From the NCBI GenBank assembly GCA_943369485.1, contig CALRNH020000009.1:62001-126000 (forward strand): DNA of 64,000 bases, read 5' to 3'. Shown one piece after another: positions 44,159 through 52,157 of the stretch; within the stretch, counting starts at the first letter, position 1, and each line of letters opens with the position of its first letter. The position numbers and the translations under genes were made by a program. The notes under the pieces are model-generated. The model did no database searches, had not been told where the DNA came from, and was given only the letters and a program-made list of their open reading frames with translations. The DNA is from ATX-6F1 sp943369485. GTDB taxonomy: Bacteria; Cyanobacteriota; Cyanobacteriia; PCC-6307; Cyanobiaceae.

Positions 44159-45133
44159 ATGGCCGACTGGCTTCCGGCGGCGCTCAATCGTGGCTGGATC
44201 TACCGCGATCCCATCGGGGCGCAGCAGGCGGGAGCGTCGGTGCTGACGTTCTACGTGGCCCGGTACCGCCATTCCGATCGGGCGGTGTGGACGCAGCGCC
44301 TGACGGCCGGGGAGATCCACAGGAACGGCGCCAGGCTCCGGGCCGATGCTGCCCTCGCGGCCGGAGACCAGTTGCAGTGGCATCGGCCCCCCTGGGAGGA
44401 GGCCGCCGTGCCGGGATCGTGGCAGCGCGTGTTCGACGACGGCGACCTGCTGGTGATCGACAAGCCCAGTGGCCTGCCGGTGCTGCCCGCCGGGGGCTTC
44501 TTGGAGCACACCCTGCTGCGGCTGCTGGAGCGGCGCCACGGTGGCGACGCCGCCGGCGTGCCCCGTCCCGTGCACCGGTTGGGGCGCTTCACCTCGGGGT
44601 TGCTGGTCTGCGCCAGGCGCCCGACCACGCGGGCCTGGTTGAGCGCCCAGCTGCGGGAGAGCACGGCGGGCGCAGAGAAGCCCTGCCGCAAGCTCTACCG
44701 GGCGTTGACGGAGCCCATTCCCATGTCCTTGAAGGTGGGTGAGTCGATCACGCTCACCACCCCGATCGGCTGTCGGCCCCATGGGCTGCTGGGCCAGGTG
44801 TGGTGCGCTGCCGGCGAGGGGGAACCCGGCGCCTTGGCGGCCCTGAGCACCCTCAGCCTGCTGGAGCGCCGCCCCGGCGCCGACCTGGTGGAGGTCTCGA
44901 TCGCCAGCGGCCGCCCCCACCAGATCCGCATCCATACCGCCGCCCTTGGCGCGCCCCTGCTGGGGGATCCGCTGTATCTGCCGGGCGGCCTGGCCCGCGC
45001 CGAGGTGCTGCCAGGGGAAGGGGGCTACCGGCTCCACGCCCATCGGCTGACCCTGCTGCGCCCGGACGGGGCGTTGCTTGAACTGGAGGCGCCGGTGCCG
45101 GAGGGGGTGGAGTGCCTGGGGCCAAAGGCCTGA
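44159..45133 (+). CDS. RluA-family pseudouridine synthase (second copy)
   Basis: 324 residues. Synthase domain with DLLVIDKPSGLPVLPAGGFLEH, PVHRLGRFTSGLLVCAR (catalytic Asp of the HRLDxxTSG pattern replaced: it reads HRLGRFTSG) and GRPHQIRIHTAALG. The N-terminal part differs from the copy at 3313. If Asp is truly replaced by Gly, catalysis would be lost or altered. Starts nine bases after rre1 stop. Function uncertain. Confidence 0.82.
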   Translation: MADWLPAALNRGWIYRDPIGAQQAGASVLTFYVARYRHSDRAVWTQRLTAGEIHRNGARLRADAALAAGDQLQWHRPPWEEAAVPGSWQRVFDDGDLLVIDKPSGLPVLPAGGFLEHTLLRLLERRHGGDAAGVPRPVHRLGRFTSGLLVCARRPTTRAWLSAQLRESTAGAEKPCRKLYRALTEPIPMSLKVGESITLTTPIGCRPHGLLGQVWCAAGEGEPGALAALSTLSLLERRPGADLVEVSIASGRPHQIRIHTAALGAPLLGDPLYLPGGLARAEVLPGEGGYRLHAHRLTLLRPDGALLELEAPVPEGVECLGPKA

Positions 45134-45362
45134 ACGGGGCCAGCTTTTCGCAACGGTCCTTTTCATGGACAGGTCGTTGACCCTGCCTGCGAATCGCTGT
45201 TCTTGAATCAATCACCCCAAGCGGATCCCCCTACCCGCAGACCCGAAAAGCGCTGAAAATCCCTTCCGCGGGGTTGCTGCAACCACGGATCGAGAGGGCT
45301 TCCCATGCTCCAGGGTCCGTTGCTTGAGTGCCTTGAGCAACGGGTAGGGACCCTTGTTTTGT
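45134..45362. other. Intergenic region between RluA-like gene and chlM
   Basis: 229 bases between two convergent genes without an open frame that looks coding. It holds the hairpin described separately near its right end and is otherwise less GC-rich than genes. Its length is unusual here, where convergent neighbours are often within 30 bases, so a small RNA or lost gene is possible. Confidence 0.6.
45313..45361 (+). terminator. Hairpin with T-rich tail, likely terminator
   Basis: GGGTCC and GTTGCT on the left pair with AGCAAC and GGACCC on the right, with a short bulge on the right arm and a loop of about 11 bases. The tail CTTGTTTTG is T-rich on the plus strand. It would end transcripts from the upstream RluA-like gene; the right tail lies at the chlM stop. 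Confidence 0.6.
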
Positions 45363-46082
45363 TCAGCCCCGCTGGAACTCCACCAGACGGGAGAAGTAGA
45401 ACGGCGCCTGATTGAGGCTGCGGCGGACGGGCACAAAGCCGCTGCGCTCAGCCGCCGCCACGATGCCCGATTCCTTGAGGGTGTACGCACGCGTGGTCTT
45501 GCTGGGGCCGGGGAACAGCTCGCCGATCCGCTTGAGCGCCGCCAGCAGCGGCGTGTAAGGCGCGAAGCTCACGATCAGCCGCCGCTCCGCCAGTCCCGCC
45601 AGGTGCTCCACCATCTGCTCAGCTGCTTCCTGGGGGTAGTGGATGAACACATCCAGGCAGATCACCGTGTCGTAGCGGCCGGTCAGGCTCTCGAGATCGG
45701 AGGCGCTGAAGCTCAGCCGCTCGGGATCGACGCCCTGCTCATCGGCCCGACGGCGGGCTTCGCAGACCATCGCCTCGGAGAGGTCGCTGGCGGCGATGCT
45801 GCCGGCCCCGAGCGCCGCCAGGGGCAGGCTGAGGCTGCCCACGCCGCAACCGGCGTCACAGAAGCTGCGGCTCCCCAGATCGCCCTCCTCCTGCAGCCAG
45901 CTCAGCACCTGATCCACCGTCTTCTGGTGGCCGAGGCGGATGTTGCGCTGCACCTTGTTGACCTCGCCTGAGTCGCTGTAGATGCGGTTCCAGCGCTCGA
46001 AGCCGGTGCTGTTGAAGTAGGCCTGCACTTCCGCTTTTTCGGCCGCCTTCGGGCAGGGATCCAGCAGCTGATCGGCGGTCAT
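45363..46082 (-). CDS. chlM: Mg-protoporphyrin IX methyltransferase
   Basis: 239 residues. SAM-dependent methyltransferase of chlorophyll synthesis. Family marks: YFNSTGFERWNRIYSDSGEVNKVQRNIRLGHQKTV (in part), SAM site CDAGCGVGSLSLPLA, CLDVFIHYPQ and FPGPSKTTRAY. It forms Mg-protoporphyrin monomethyl ester at thylakoid/envelope-type membranes. Confidence 0.96.
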   Translation of the reverse strand: MTADQLLDPCPKAAEKAEVQAYFNSTGFERWNRIYSDSGEVNKVQRNIRLGHQKTVDQVLSWLQEEGDLGSRSFCDAGCGVGSLSLPLAALGAGSIAASDLSEAMVCEARRRADEQGVDPERLSFSASDLESLTGRYDTVICLDVFIHYPQEAAEQMVEHLAGLAERRLIVSFAPYTPLLAALKRIGELFPGPSKTTRAYTLKESGIVAAAERSGFVPVRRSLNQAPFYFSRLVEFQRG

Positions 46083-46124
46083 GGAGACGGGGCCGTTGGC
46101 GGCCAGGGCACATGGGCGCGGATC

Positions 46125-47261
46125 CTAGGCAGCACGCCGCCAGCTCAAGCCCCCTGCGTCTCCTGCGCTCCAGCGCAGGCCTTCCTCGATCGGCACCCCC
46201 AGCAGCAGTTCCTCCAGCGGCCGCTGATCCCCCAGCACCCGCCGGGGGGTCACCGTGGCCGCCCGGATCGCCCTGGCGGCGTCAGCGCCCCAGAGCGCCA
46301 ACCGCTTCACCCCCTCCAACAGAGGCAGGGTCACCCCCGCCAGGGTGCCGTCCTCCAGCCGGCAGCTGCCGTCCTCCACCAGCAGCACCCGCTCATCCCA
46401 GCGGTGCCGGCCCTCCCCCAGCCCGTAGGGCCCAAGGGCATCGCTGACGATCACCAGCTGCTCGGGCGCCAGTCGCTGCAGCAGCAGGGCCATGGAGGGG
46501 GCCACGTGCACCCCGTCGGCGATCAGTCCCAGGGCCACATCGCCCCGCAACACCGCCGCCGCCAGGGGCCCCGGGGCGCGGTGGCCCAGGCCCGCCATGG
46601 CGTTGAAGCTGTGGGTCACCATCGCCACCCCCGCCGCGAAGGCGGCCCCCGCCTGGGTTTCATCGGCATCGCTGTGTCCCAGGCTGACCACGATCCCCTC
46701 GGCGCGCAGGGCTTCGATCACCTCGGCGGCCCCCTCCAGCTCCGGAGCCAGGGTGACCAGGTCGATCGTGGCCTCGAAACCGCCGATGCGCTCCCGCAGG
46801 GCCGCCAGGCTGGGCTCAGCCAGGTGCTGGCTGGGGTGGGCGCCGCGGCGTTCGGGGGCCAGGAATGGCCCCTCCAGGTGGGCCCCCAGGAGCTGGCAGC
46901 GACCGCGGCAATGCAGCGCCCGGGCCTGCTCCAGCGCCGCCAGGGCCTGGCGCAGGGGGGCCACGCCGCAGGTCACCAGGGTCGGGCAGATGGCCTCCAC
47001 CCCGTCGCTCCAGAGCCGCTCCAGCAGCTCCAGCAGGCGGGGCAGGTCGCGCTCCTGCAGTTCCGGAAAGGCCAGCCCCAGGCCGCCGTTGATCTGCAGG
47101 TCCACCCCGCCCGGGCTGAGCCAGTCGCCCCTCCAGTCGTCGCCTGCGGCGCGGCTGCCAGGGGCCAGGGGCCGCAGGGCGGCGATCTGGCCTTCCTCGC
47201 CCAGGCCCACACGCCAGAGCCGTTCGTCGCCAGGGAGCCTGACATTGCTGAGCCAGCGCAT
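46125..47261 (-). CDS. nagA: N-acetylglucosamine-6-phosphate deacetylase
   Basis: 378 residues. Amidohydrolase with SPGGVDLQINGG (instead of the usual HxH-type metal site), LLGAHLEGPFLAPERRGAHP, SLGHSDAD, THSFNAMAGLGHRAPG and VSDALGPYGLGEG with catalytic Asp. Removes acetyl from GlcNAc-6-P in amino-sugar recycling. Start MRWLSNVRLPG at 47261; an in-frame extension upstream is unlikely. It ends 42 bases before the chlM start on the same strand. Confidence 0.9.
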   Translation of the reverse strand: MRWLSNVRLPGDERLWRVGLGEEGQIAALRPLAPGSRAAGDDWRGDWLSPGGVDLQINGGLGLAFPELQERDLPRLLELLERLWSDGVEAICPTLVTCGVAPLRQALAALEQARALHCRGRCQLLGAHLEGPFLAPERRGAHPSQHLAEPSLAALRERIGGFEATIDLVTLAPELEGAAEVIEALRAEGIVVSLGHSDADETQAGAAFAAGVAMVTHSFNAMAGLGHRAPGPLAAAVLRGDVALGLIADGVHVAPSMALLLQRLAPEQLVIVSDALGPYGLGEGRHRWDERVLLVEDGSCRLEDGTLAGVTLPLLEGVKRLALWGADAARAIRAATVTPRRVLGDQRPLEELLLGVPIEEGLRWSAGDAGGLSWRRAA

Positions 47262-47335
47262 GGGGAGATGGGAGATGGGGAGCTGGCGGTGGGCCACGCC
47301 GGAGCGGAGAATGCCATTCTCTGTGCCCCGCCCCC

Positions 47336-47881
47336 GTGGTCGCCGCTCGCCCCCCATGCCCCAGCCCGCTGGTGGCTGTCGTGATGGGCAGCGATTCCGA
47401 TCTGCCGACCCTGGAGCCGGCGGTGAAGGTCCTTGAGCGTTTCGGAATTGCCCATGAGGTACGCGTGCTCTCGGCGCACCGCACCCCTGAGGCCATGGTG
47501 GCCTTTGCCCGCGCCGCCGCCGGCCGGGGCCTCAAGGTGGTGATCGCCGGCGCCGGTGGCGCCGCCCACCTGCCGGGCATGGTGGCCGCCCTCACCCCCT
47601 TGCCGGTGATCGGGGTGCCCGTGCAGAGCAAGGCCCTTTCCGGCGTGGATTCGCTGCACTCGATCGTGCAGATGCCGGCGGGGATCCCGGTGGCCACCGT
47701 CGCCATCGGCAATGGCACCAACGCCGGTCTTCTGGCGGTCCAGATCCTGGCCACCGCCGATGCCGCTTTGCTTTTGGCCGTGGAGGCCTACCGGCAGGAG
47801 TTGCAGGATCAGGTGGTTGCGAAGGATCAGCGTCTCCAGGCCCTTGGCAGCGCCGAATACCTGCGCCAGATGGCCCCCTGA
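47336..47881 (+). CDS. purE: N5-carboxyaminoimidazole ribonucleotide mutase
   Basis: 181 residues. GTG start. Substrate-binding VVMGSDSDLPTLEPAV, VLSAHRTPEAM, GAGGAAHLPGMVAA, PVQSKALSGVDSLHSIVQMP. Carries out the CO2-shift step of purine synthesis. Divergent from nagA (about 74 bases) and four bases upstream of the AI-2E-type permease gene. Confidence 0.93.
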   Translation: MVAARPPCPSPLVAVVMGSDSDLPTLEPAVKVLERFGIAHEVRVLSAHRTPEAMVAFARAAAGRGLKVVIAGAGGAAHLPGMVAALTPLPVIGVPVQSKALSGVDSLHSIVQMPAGIPVATVAIGNGTNAGLLAVQILATADAALLLAVEAYRQELQDQVVAKDQRLQALGSAEYLRQMAP

Positions 47882-47884
47882 CCC

Positions 47885-48979
47885 ATGAGTCCCATCGCTT
47901 CTCTGGTGGTGCCCAGTTGGCTGCGGCTCGGCCTGGCCCTGCCCCTGCTGGTGCTCAACCTCTACGTGCTTCGCCAGCTGCTGGTGCCCCTGGCCCCCTT
48001 CCCCGCCCTTTTCCTGGGGGCGGCGTTGATCGCCTTTCTGCTTGACCTGCCCAGCCGCTGGCTCACGGGCCGCGGCCTGCCCAGGCCAGTGGCCCTGCTG
48101 CTGGTGGTGGGCCTCACCCTGGCGTTGGGGGTGCTGGCGGCCCTGTGGCTGGTGCCGCGGCTGGTGCAGCAGCTGGGGGAGTTGCTCACGGCGCTGCCGG
48201 GCTGGCTCACCCAGGCGGAGCGGCTGCTCGACGAGCTCCAGGTCCGCATCGCCACCTGGGGTCTGCCGGCGGATTTCGGCAACCTCAGCAACGAGCTGTT
48301 GACCCGCTCCACCCAGCTGGCCACGCGCTTCAGCCAGCAACTTCTGAGCCTGTTGGGGGCCACCTTGAGCCTCACGGTCAACACCTTGATCGTGGTTGTG
48401 CTGGCGGTGTTTCTGCTCCTGGGGGGTGAATCGATCAGCCGCGGCCTGGCCCGCTGGCTGCCGGACAGCTGGCGGGAACTGGTGCTCAGCACCGTGATGC
48501 GCACGTTCCGTGGCTACTTCGCCGGCCAGGTGGTTCTCGCACTGATTCTCAGCGGTGCCCAGATCATCGTCTTCACCCTGCTGGGGATCCCCTACGGCGT
48601 GCTGTTCGCCGTCGCGATCGGCTTCACCACCCTGGTGCCCTACGCCAGCGCGCTCACGATCACCCTGGTCAGTGTCCTCCTGGCCCTCGAAGATCCCCGA
48701 ACCGGCTTGGAGGTGCTGGCCGCGGCCATTTCCGTGGGCCAGGTGGTGGACCAGGTGATCCAGCCCCGGCTGATGGGCCAGATCGTTGGCCTGCAGCCCG
48801 CCTGGCTGCTGGTGAGCCTGCCGATCGGTGCCCGGGTGGGCAGTCTGCTGGGGCTGGGGGAGCTGCTGGGGCTGCTGCTGGCGGTGCCAGTGGCCAGCTG
48901 CCTGAAGACCTTTTTCGATGCCTGGGCCCAGGGCCTGGGGCTGCCGGAGCCCGATGCGATCAGGGTGCCGCTGGAATGA
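47885..48979 (+). CDS. AI-2E family (TqsA/PerM) transporter
   Basis: 364 residues, eight membrane helices in pairs and the typical middle stretch from LARWLPDSWRELVLSTVMRTFRGYFAGQVVLALI (in part) to IPYGVLFAVAIGFTTLVPYASAL. AI-2E is a historical name; members move various solutes or ions. Its substrate cannot be told. Its end overlaps the cysC end on the other strand by 20 bases. Confidence 0.87.
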   Translation: MSPIASLVVPSWLRLGLALPLLVLNLYVLRQLLVPLAPFPALFLGAALIAFLLDLPSRWLTGRGLPRPVALLLVVGLTLALGVLAALWLVPRLVQQLGELLTALPGWLTQAERLLDELQVRIATWGLPADFGNLSNELLTRSTQLATRFSQQLLSLLGATLSLTVNTLIVVVLAVFLLLGGESISRGLARWLPDSWRELVLSTVMRTFRGYFAGQVVLALILSGAQIIVFTLLGIPYGVLFAVAIGFTTLVPYASALTITLVSVLLALEDPRTGLEVLAAAISVGQVVDQVIQPRLMGQIVGLQPAWLLVSLPIGARVGSLLGLGELLGLLLAVPVASCLKTFFDAWAQGLGLPEPDAIRVPLE

Positions 48980-49577
48980 TCCCGGCGGCGGCCAGGTAAT
49001 CCACCACCTCCTGCACGCAAGCCTCCAGGTCCTTGTCGCCGGTGTCGATGCGCAGCTCTGGGGCCTCTGGCTGCTCGTAGGGACTGGAGATCCCGGTGAA
49101 CTCCTTGATCGCTCCGGCACGGGCTTTGGCGTAGAGCCCCTTGGTGTCGCGGCCTTCGCAGACCTCCAGATCGGCGGCGCAGTGAATTTCGATGAAGTCG
49201 CCGGTGTTCACCAGGGCACGGGCGCGCTCACGGTCGGCCCGGAATGGTGAGACGAAGGCGGTGAGCACCACCACGCCCGCGTCCAGAAACAGTTTGGCCA
49301 CCTCGCCGATGCGGCGAATGTTCTCCTCCCGGGCGGCGTCGGAGAACCCCAGGTCGTTGCAGAGCCCATGGCGCACGTTGTCGCCATCGAGCACGTAGCA
49401 GCTCAGGCCCTGCTCGAACAGGGCGGAGTTCACCGCATTGGCCAGGGTGCTCTTGCCGGCGCCGGAGAGGCCGGTGAACCAGAGGATGGCGCTGCGGTGC
49501 CCCCTCTGGTGGGCCCTGGCGGCCCGGTCCACCGAGGAGTGGTGCCAGACGATGTTGGAGGCCCGGGAGGTCGTCAT
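48960..49577 (-). CDS. cysC: Adenylylsulfate kinase
   Basis: 205 residues. P-loop G36-LSGAGKST (FTGLSGAGKSTLANAV), DGDNVRHGLCNDLGFS and FVSPFRADRERAR, which are the APS kinase marks. It makes PAPS for sulfation or assimilation. Start at ATG 49577 (MTTSRASNIVWH); a longer in-frame reading runs through the SUI1 gene and is spurious. Confidence 0.95.
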   Translation of the reverse strand: MTTSRASNIVWHHSSVDRAARAHQRGHRSAILWFTGLSGAGKSTLANAVNSALFEQGLSCYVLDGDNVRHGLCNDLGFSDAAREENIRRIGEVAKLFLDAGVVVLTAFVSPFRADRERARALVNTGDFIEIHCAADLEVCEGRDTKGLYAKARAGAIKEFTGISSPYEQPEAPELRIDTGDKDLEACVQEVVDYLAAAGIIPAAP

Positions 49578-49612
49578 CGGCGGCCGGAGGCAGAAGCGAT
49601 CGGCCCATTGTT

Positions 49613-49939
49613 TCAGCCCCCCGCCTGCTTGGGTCGGAAGCCCTCCTGCTCCAGCAGGACCAGGGCGCAAGCCAGTTGGTCGCCTTGGAGTTCGATCACC
49701 CCGTCTTTGACGGTGCCGCCGCTGCCGGCGCGGGCCTTGAGGGCCTTGAGCAGGGCTTTGGCCTCCTCGGGACCCAGATCCAGGCCGGTGATCAGGGTCA
49801 CGGTCTTGCCCCCCTTGCCCGCCTTGGTGCGCTGCACCCGGACCTGCCGCTGGGCGCGGGGTGCGGGGGCGGCTCCTCCCTCCATCGGCCGCTGCAGGCT
49901 CTCCGCCCGGCTGAATTCCTGCCAGCCCCCCTTGCCCAT
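49613..49939 (-). CDS. SUI1/eIF1-related translation factor (YciH type)
   Basis: 108 residues from ATG 49939 (MGKGGWQEFS). C-terminal SUI1 fold: VRVQRTKAGKGGKTVTLITGLDL, LKARAGSGGTVKDGVIELQGDQ. Bacterial YciH may check start-codon fidelity. Another in-frame start 10 residues upstream is possible. It lies 35 bases upstream of cysC on the same strand. Confidence 0.88.
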   Translation of the reverse strand: MGKGGWQEFSRAESLQRPMEGGAAPAPRAQRQVRVQRTKAGKGGKTVTLITGLDLGPEEAKALLKALKARAGSGGTVKDGVIELQGDQLACALVLLEQEGFRPKQAGG

Positions 49940-50012
49940 GGCGAACGTCCCAGGTATCTGTGCCATCACAGCGCAGCGACCGTCCGTGGATCTGCCACCT
50001 GTTCAAGTCGAA

Positions 50013-50243
50013 ATGGTGCGGGTTGCGCTGCCGGGTCGTCAGGAACCACCCGCCTGCCGCCAGCCCCCCTCCCCCGACCAGGAGGTGCTGATCGGCTCGC
50101 TTGCCGGGGTGCCGCTCTGCCAGGCGAGGCGCATCAAGGTGCCGATGCCGGCGGGTTGGCCCGTGACCCCACCGCCGCCGCTGCCATCAGCGAAGTCGGC
50201 CGCCTCCAAGCGCACACCCAAGGCCACCTCGACCAGCCAGTGA
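50013..50243 (+). CDS. Possible small Pro-rich protein
   Basis: A 76-residue frame starting MVRVALPGRQEPP and ending in KRTPKATSTSQ, with the run DQEVLIGSLAGVPLCQARRIKVP in the centre. A GTG at 49986 could extend it. It is the only gene-like feature in about 300 bases between the divergently spaced SUI1 start and the glsA stop. Pro/Arg richness is common in chance frames here, so confidence is low. Confidence 0.35.
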   Translation: MVRVALPGRQEPPACRQPPSPDQEVLIGSLAGVPLCQARRIKVPMPAGWPVTPPPPLPSAKSAASKRTPKATSTSQ

Positions 50244-50268
50244 ACGTGGCTGCTCCCTCAGCACCGTT

Positions 50269-51255
50269 TCAGCAGCTGCACCCAGGCCTGGAGGCGAACA
50301 GGTTGAGCCCCAACTCCTCGGAGAGGAAGCGCGCCGTGGCCTGGCCCCGCACACTGGTGCCGCTCCCATCGAGGGGCGCCGAATAGCTGGCCAATCCGCC
50401 CTTGCCCGGGGCCACGGTGATCAGCCCCCCGGCCACGCCGCTCTTGGCGGGCAGGCCCGTCTCGTAGATCCAATCGCCGGAGGTTTCGTAGAGCCCGGCG
50501 GTGACCATCACGGCCAGCACGTGCTGGCAGTGAATGGGGTCGATCACCATCTGGCCGCTGCGGGGGTGGAAGCCGCCGTTGGCCAGGGTGGCGGCCATCA
50601 GGGCCAGGTCAGCGGTGGAGACGCTCAGGGAGCACTGGCGCGTGTAGAGGTCGGTGGCCGCCTCGGGGTCGAAATAGATCCGCTCGTAGCTGCTCAGCAG
50701 GTTGGCGATCCCGGCGTTGCGCTGGTTGGTGGCGCTCTCCGAGGCGTAGACCGCGTCGTCCACGTCCAGGGGGCGGCCGGCGAAGCGGGAGAAGCCCTCG
50801 AGGATGAAGGCCCACTTCGTCTCAGCGTCGTCGCCAGGTGCCAGGCTGGTGGCGGCGATCGCACCGGCGTTCACCATCGGGTTGGTGAGCCGATCACCCG
50901 TGCGCTCCATGGCGATCACCGAGTTGAAGGGCAGGCCGGTGCTGTTCACCCCGAGTTTCTGCTGGGCTTCCTCCTCGCCGATCGCCTGGCAGATGAGGGC
51001 GAACATGAACGGCTTGGAGAGGCTCTGGATGCTGAAGCGGTGGCCGGTGTCGCCAGCCTCGAACAGTTCGCCGCTGGTGGCGGCCACACAGACGCCGAAG
51101 CGGCCTGGGTCGGCGGCGGCCAGGGCGGGGATGTAATCCGCCACGACCCCCTCCTCCAGCGGGCTGAAGCGTTGGTGCGCCTCCGCCACCAGTTCCTGAA
51201 CCACCTCGGCGCTGGGCAGATGGCCCGTCGAGATGCGCCCTGCGGAGGCCGTCAT
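50269..51255 (-). CDS. glsA: Glutaminase A
   Basis: 328 residues. Beta-lactamase-like glutaminase: catalytic Ser-x-x-Lys in FSIQSLSKPF, NPMVNAGAIA, ESATNQRNAGIANLL and GLPAKSGVAGGL. Hydrolyses glutamine to glutamate and ammonia. Start ATG 51255 (MTASAGRISTG). It starts 4 bases after the stop of the Anbu gene and is likely in its operon. Confidence 0.92.
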   Translation of the reverse strand: MTASAGRISTGHLPSAEVVQELVAEAHQRFSPLEEGVVADYIPALAAADPGRFGVCVAATSGELFEAGDTGHRFSIQSLSKPFMFALICQAIGEEEAQQKLGVNSTGLPFNSVIAMERTGDRLTNPMVNAGAIAATSLAPGDDAETKWAFILEGFSRFAGRPLDVDDAVYASESATNQRNAGIANLLSSYERIYFDPEAATDLYTRQCSLSVSTADLALMAATLANGGFHPRSGQMVIDPIHCQHVLAVMVTAGLYETSGDWIYETGLPAKSGVAGGLITVAPGKGGLASYSAPLDGSGTSVRGQATARFLSEELGLNLFASRPGCSC

Positions 51256-51259
51256 CAGC

Positions 51260-52045
51260 TCAGGCCTGGGCCACCGGGGCCAGCGTCTCCCAGGAAAAAC
51301 GCGGCAGCCGCTGCAGCCCGTCCCGCTGGATCTCCGTCCAGACCTTGACGATTTCAGCAAGTTCGGGGGCGCCACGCTCCAGCTTCAGCTGCTGGGAAAG
51401 GGCCAGGCTGCCGGTGGGGTAGAGCACCAGCTCAAAGGGGGGGCCCACGGTCAGGTTGGAGCGGCGGGTGATCACCTGCGACAACAGCAGCAATCGCGCC
51501 GCATCCTCCAGTGACAGGCTGCTCTGGGCGGCGTAGTCGAGGGGTGGCTTGCCGTATTTGCTCTCGCCGATCTGCAGGTAGGGGGTTTCCGGGGTGGCCA
51601 TGATCGTGTTCCCCTGGGGGTAGATCAGGTACAGCCCGTGGGGTTGGCCGGCGATCTGGCCGCCCAGGATGAAGGTGGCCTCACCGCTGGCCCCGGCCTG
51701 GCGCAGGGCCTGGGCATTCGCGCTCAGCTCTTCAACGTTGAGGCGGCCGATGTAGGCGGCGGCTTCGAACAGGTAGTCGGAACTGAGCAGATCGGGCTGG
51801 TCCCCATCCGCTACGGCGTGGTGACCTTGCTTGGCGGCCCGGTCCAGGTCGCGGTTGATCCGGTTCAGAACCCCCTGGGTGGTGGCCAGGTTGCCAGCGG
51901 CCAGAAGCACGAACAGCCGGTCGGGGCTGGGCTGAAAAACATGCAGCTTGCGGTAGGTGGAGATGTAGTCCACCCCGGCATTGGTGCGGGAATCGGAGGC
52001 CAGCACCAAACCGGAGTTGAGCCAGAGGCCCACGCAATAGGTCAT
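51260..52045 (-). CDS. Anbu-type proteasome-related hydrolase
   Basis: 261 residues from ATG 52045, giving MTYCVGLWLNSGLVLASDSRTNAG. After removal of Met, the N-terminal Thr would be the Ntn nucleophile, with Asp17 and Lys32 (mature numbering) at the expected spacing. FVLLAAGNLATTQ, SSDYLFEAAAYIG and TFILGGQIAG are family-like. Anbu (bacterial proteasome homologue) forms ring assemblies; it is often linked with an ATP-grasp/alpha-E/transglutaminase operon, which is not visible here. glsA follows directly. Confidence 0.88.
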   Translation of the reverse strand: MTYCVGLWLNSGLVLASDSRTNAGVDYISTYRKLHVFQPSPDRLFVLLAAGNLATTQGVLNRINRDLDRAAKQGHHAVADGDQPDLLSSDYLFEAAAYIGRLNVEELSANAQALRQAGASGEATFILGGQIAGQPHGLYLIYPQGNTIMATPETPYLQIGESKYGKPPLDYAAQSSLSLEDAARLLLLSQVITRRSNLTVGPPFELVLYPTGSLALSQQLKLERGAPELAEIVKVWTEIQRDGLQRLPRFSWETLAPVAQA

Positions 52046-52157
52046 CGGGCGAGCGGCCCTACGGGATGGAGCGATCGTAGGCAGGTCCCCCACTCCCTTC
52101 GGTCGCGCCCCTGACGTCCGTGTTCCCGAAACCCTGATCCCTGCGCTCTGGCGGCCA

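Noticed and set aside
46973..49120. 715-codon minus-strand frame opposite purE and the AI-2E-type gene
   Set aside because: Gln/His/Gly-rich antisense product; purE and the transporter on the other strand are well supported.
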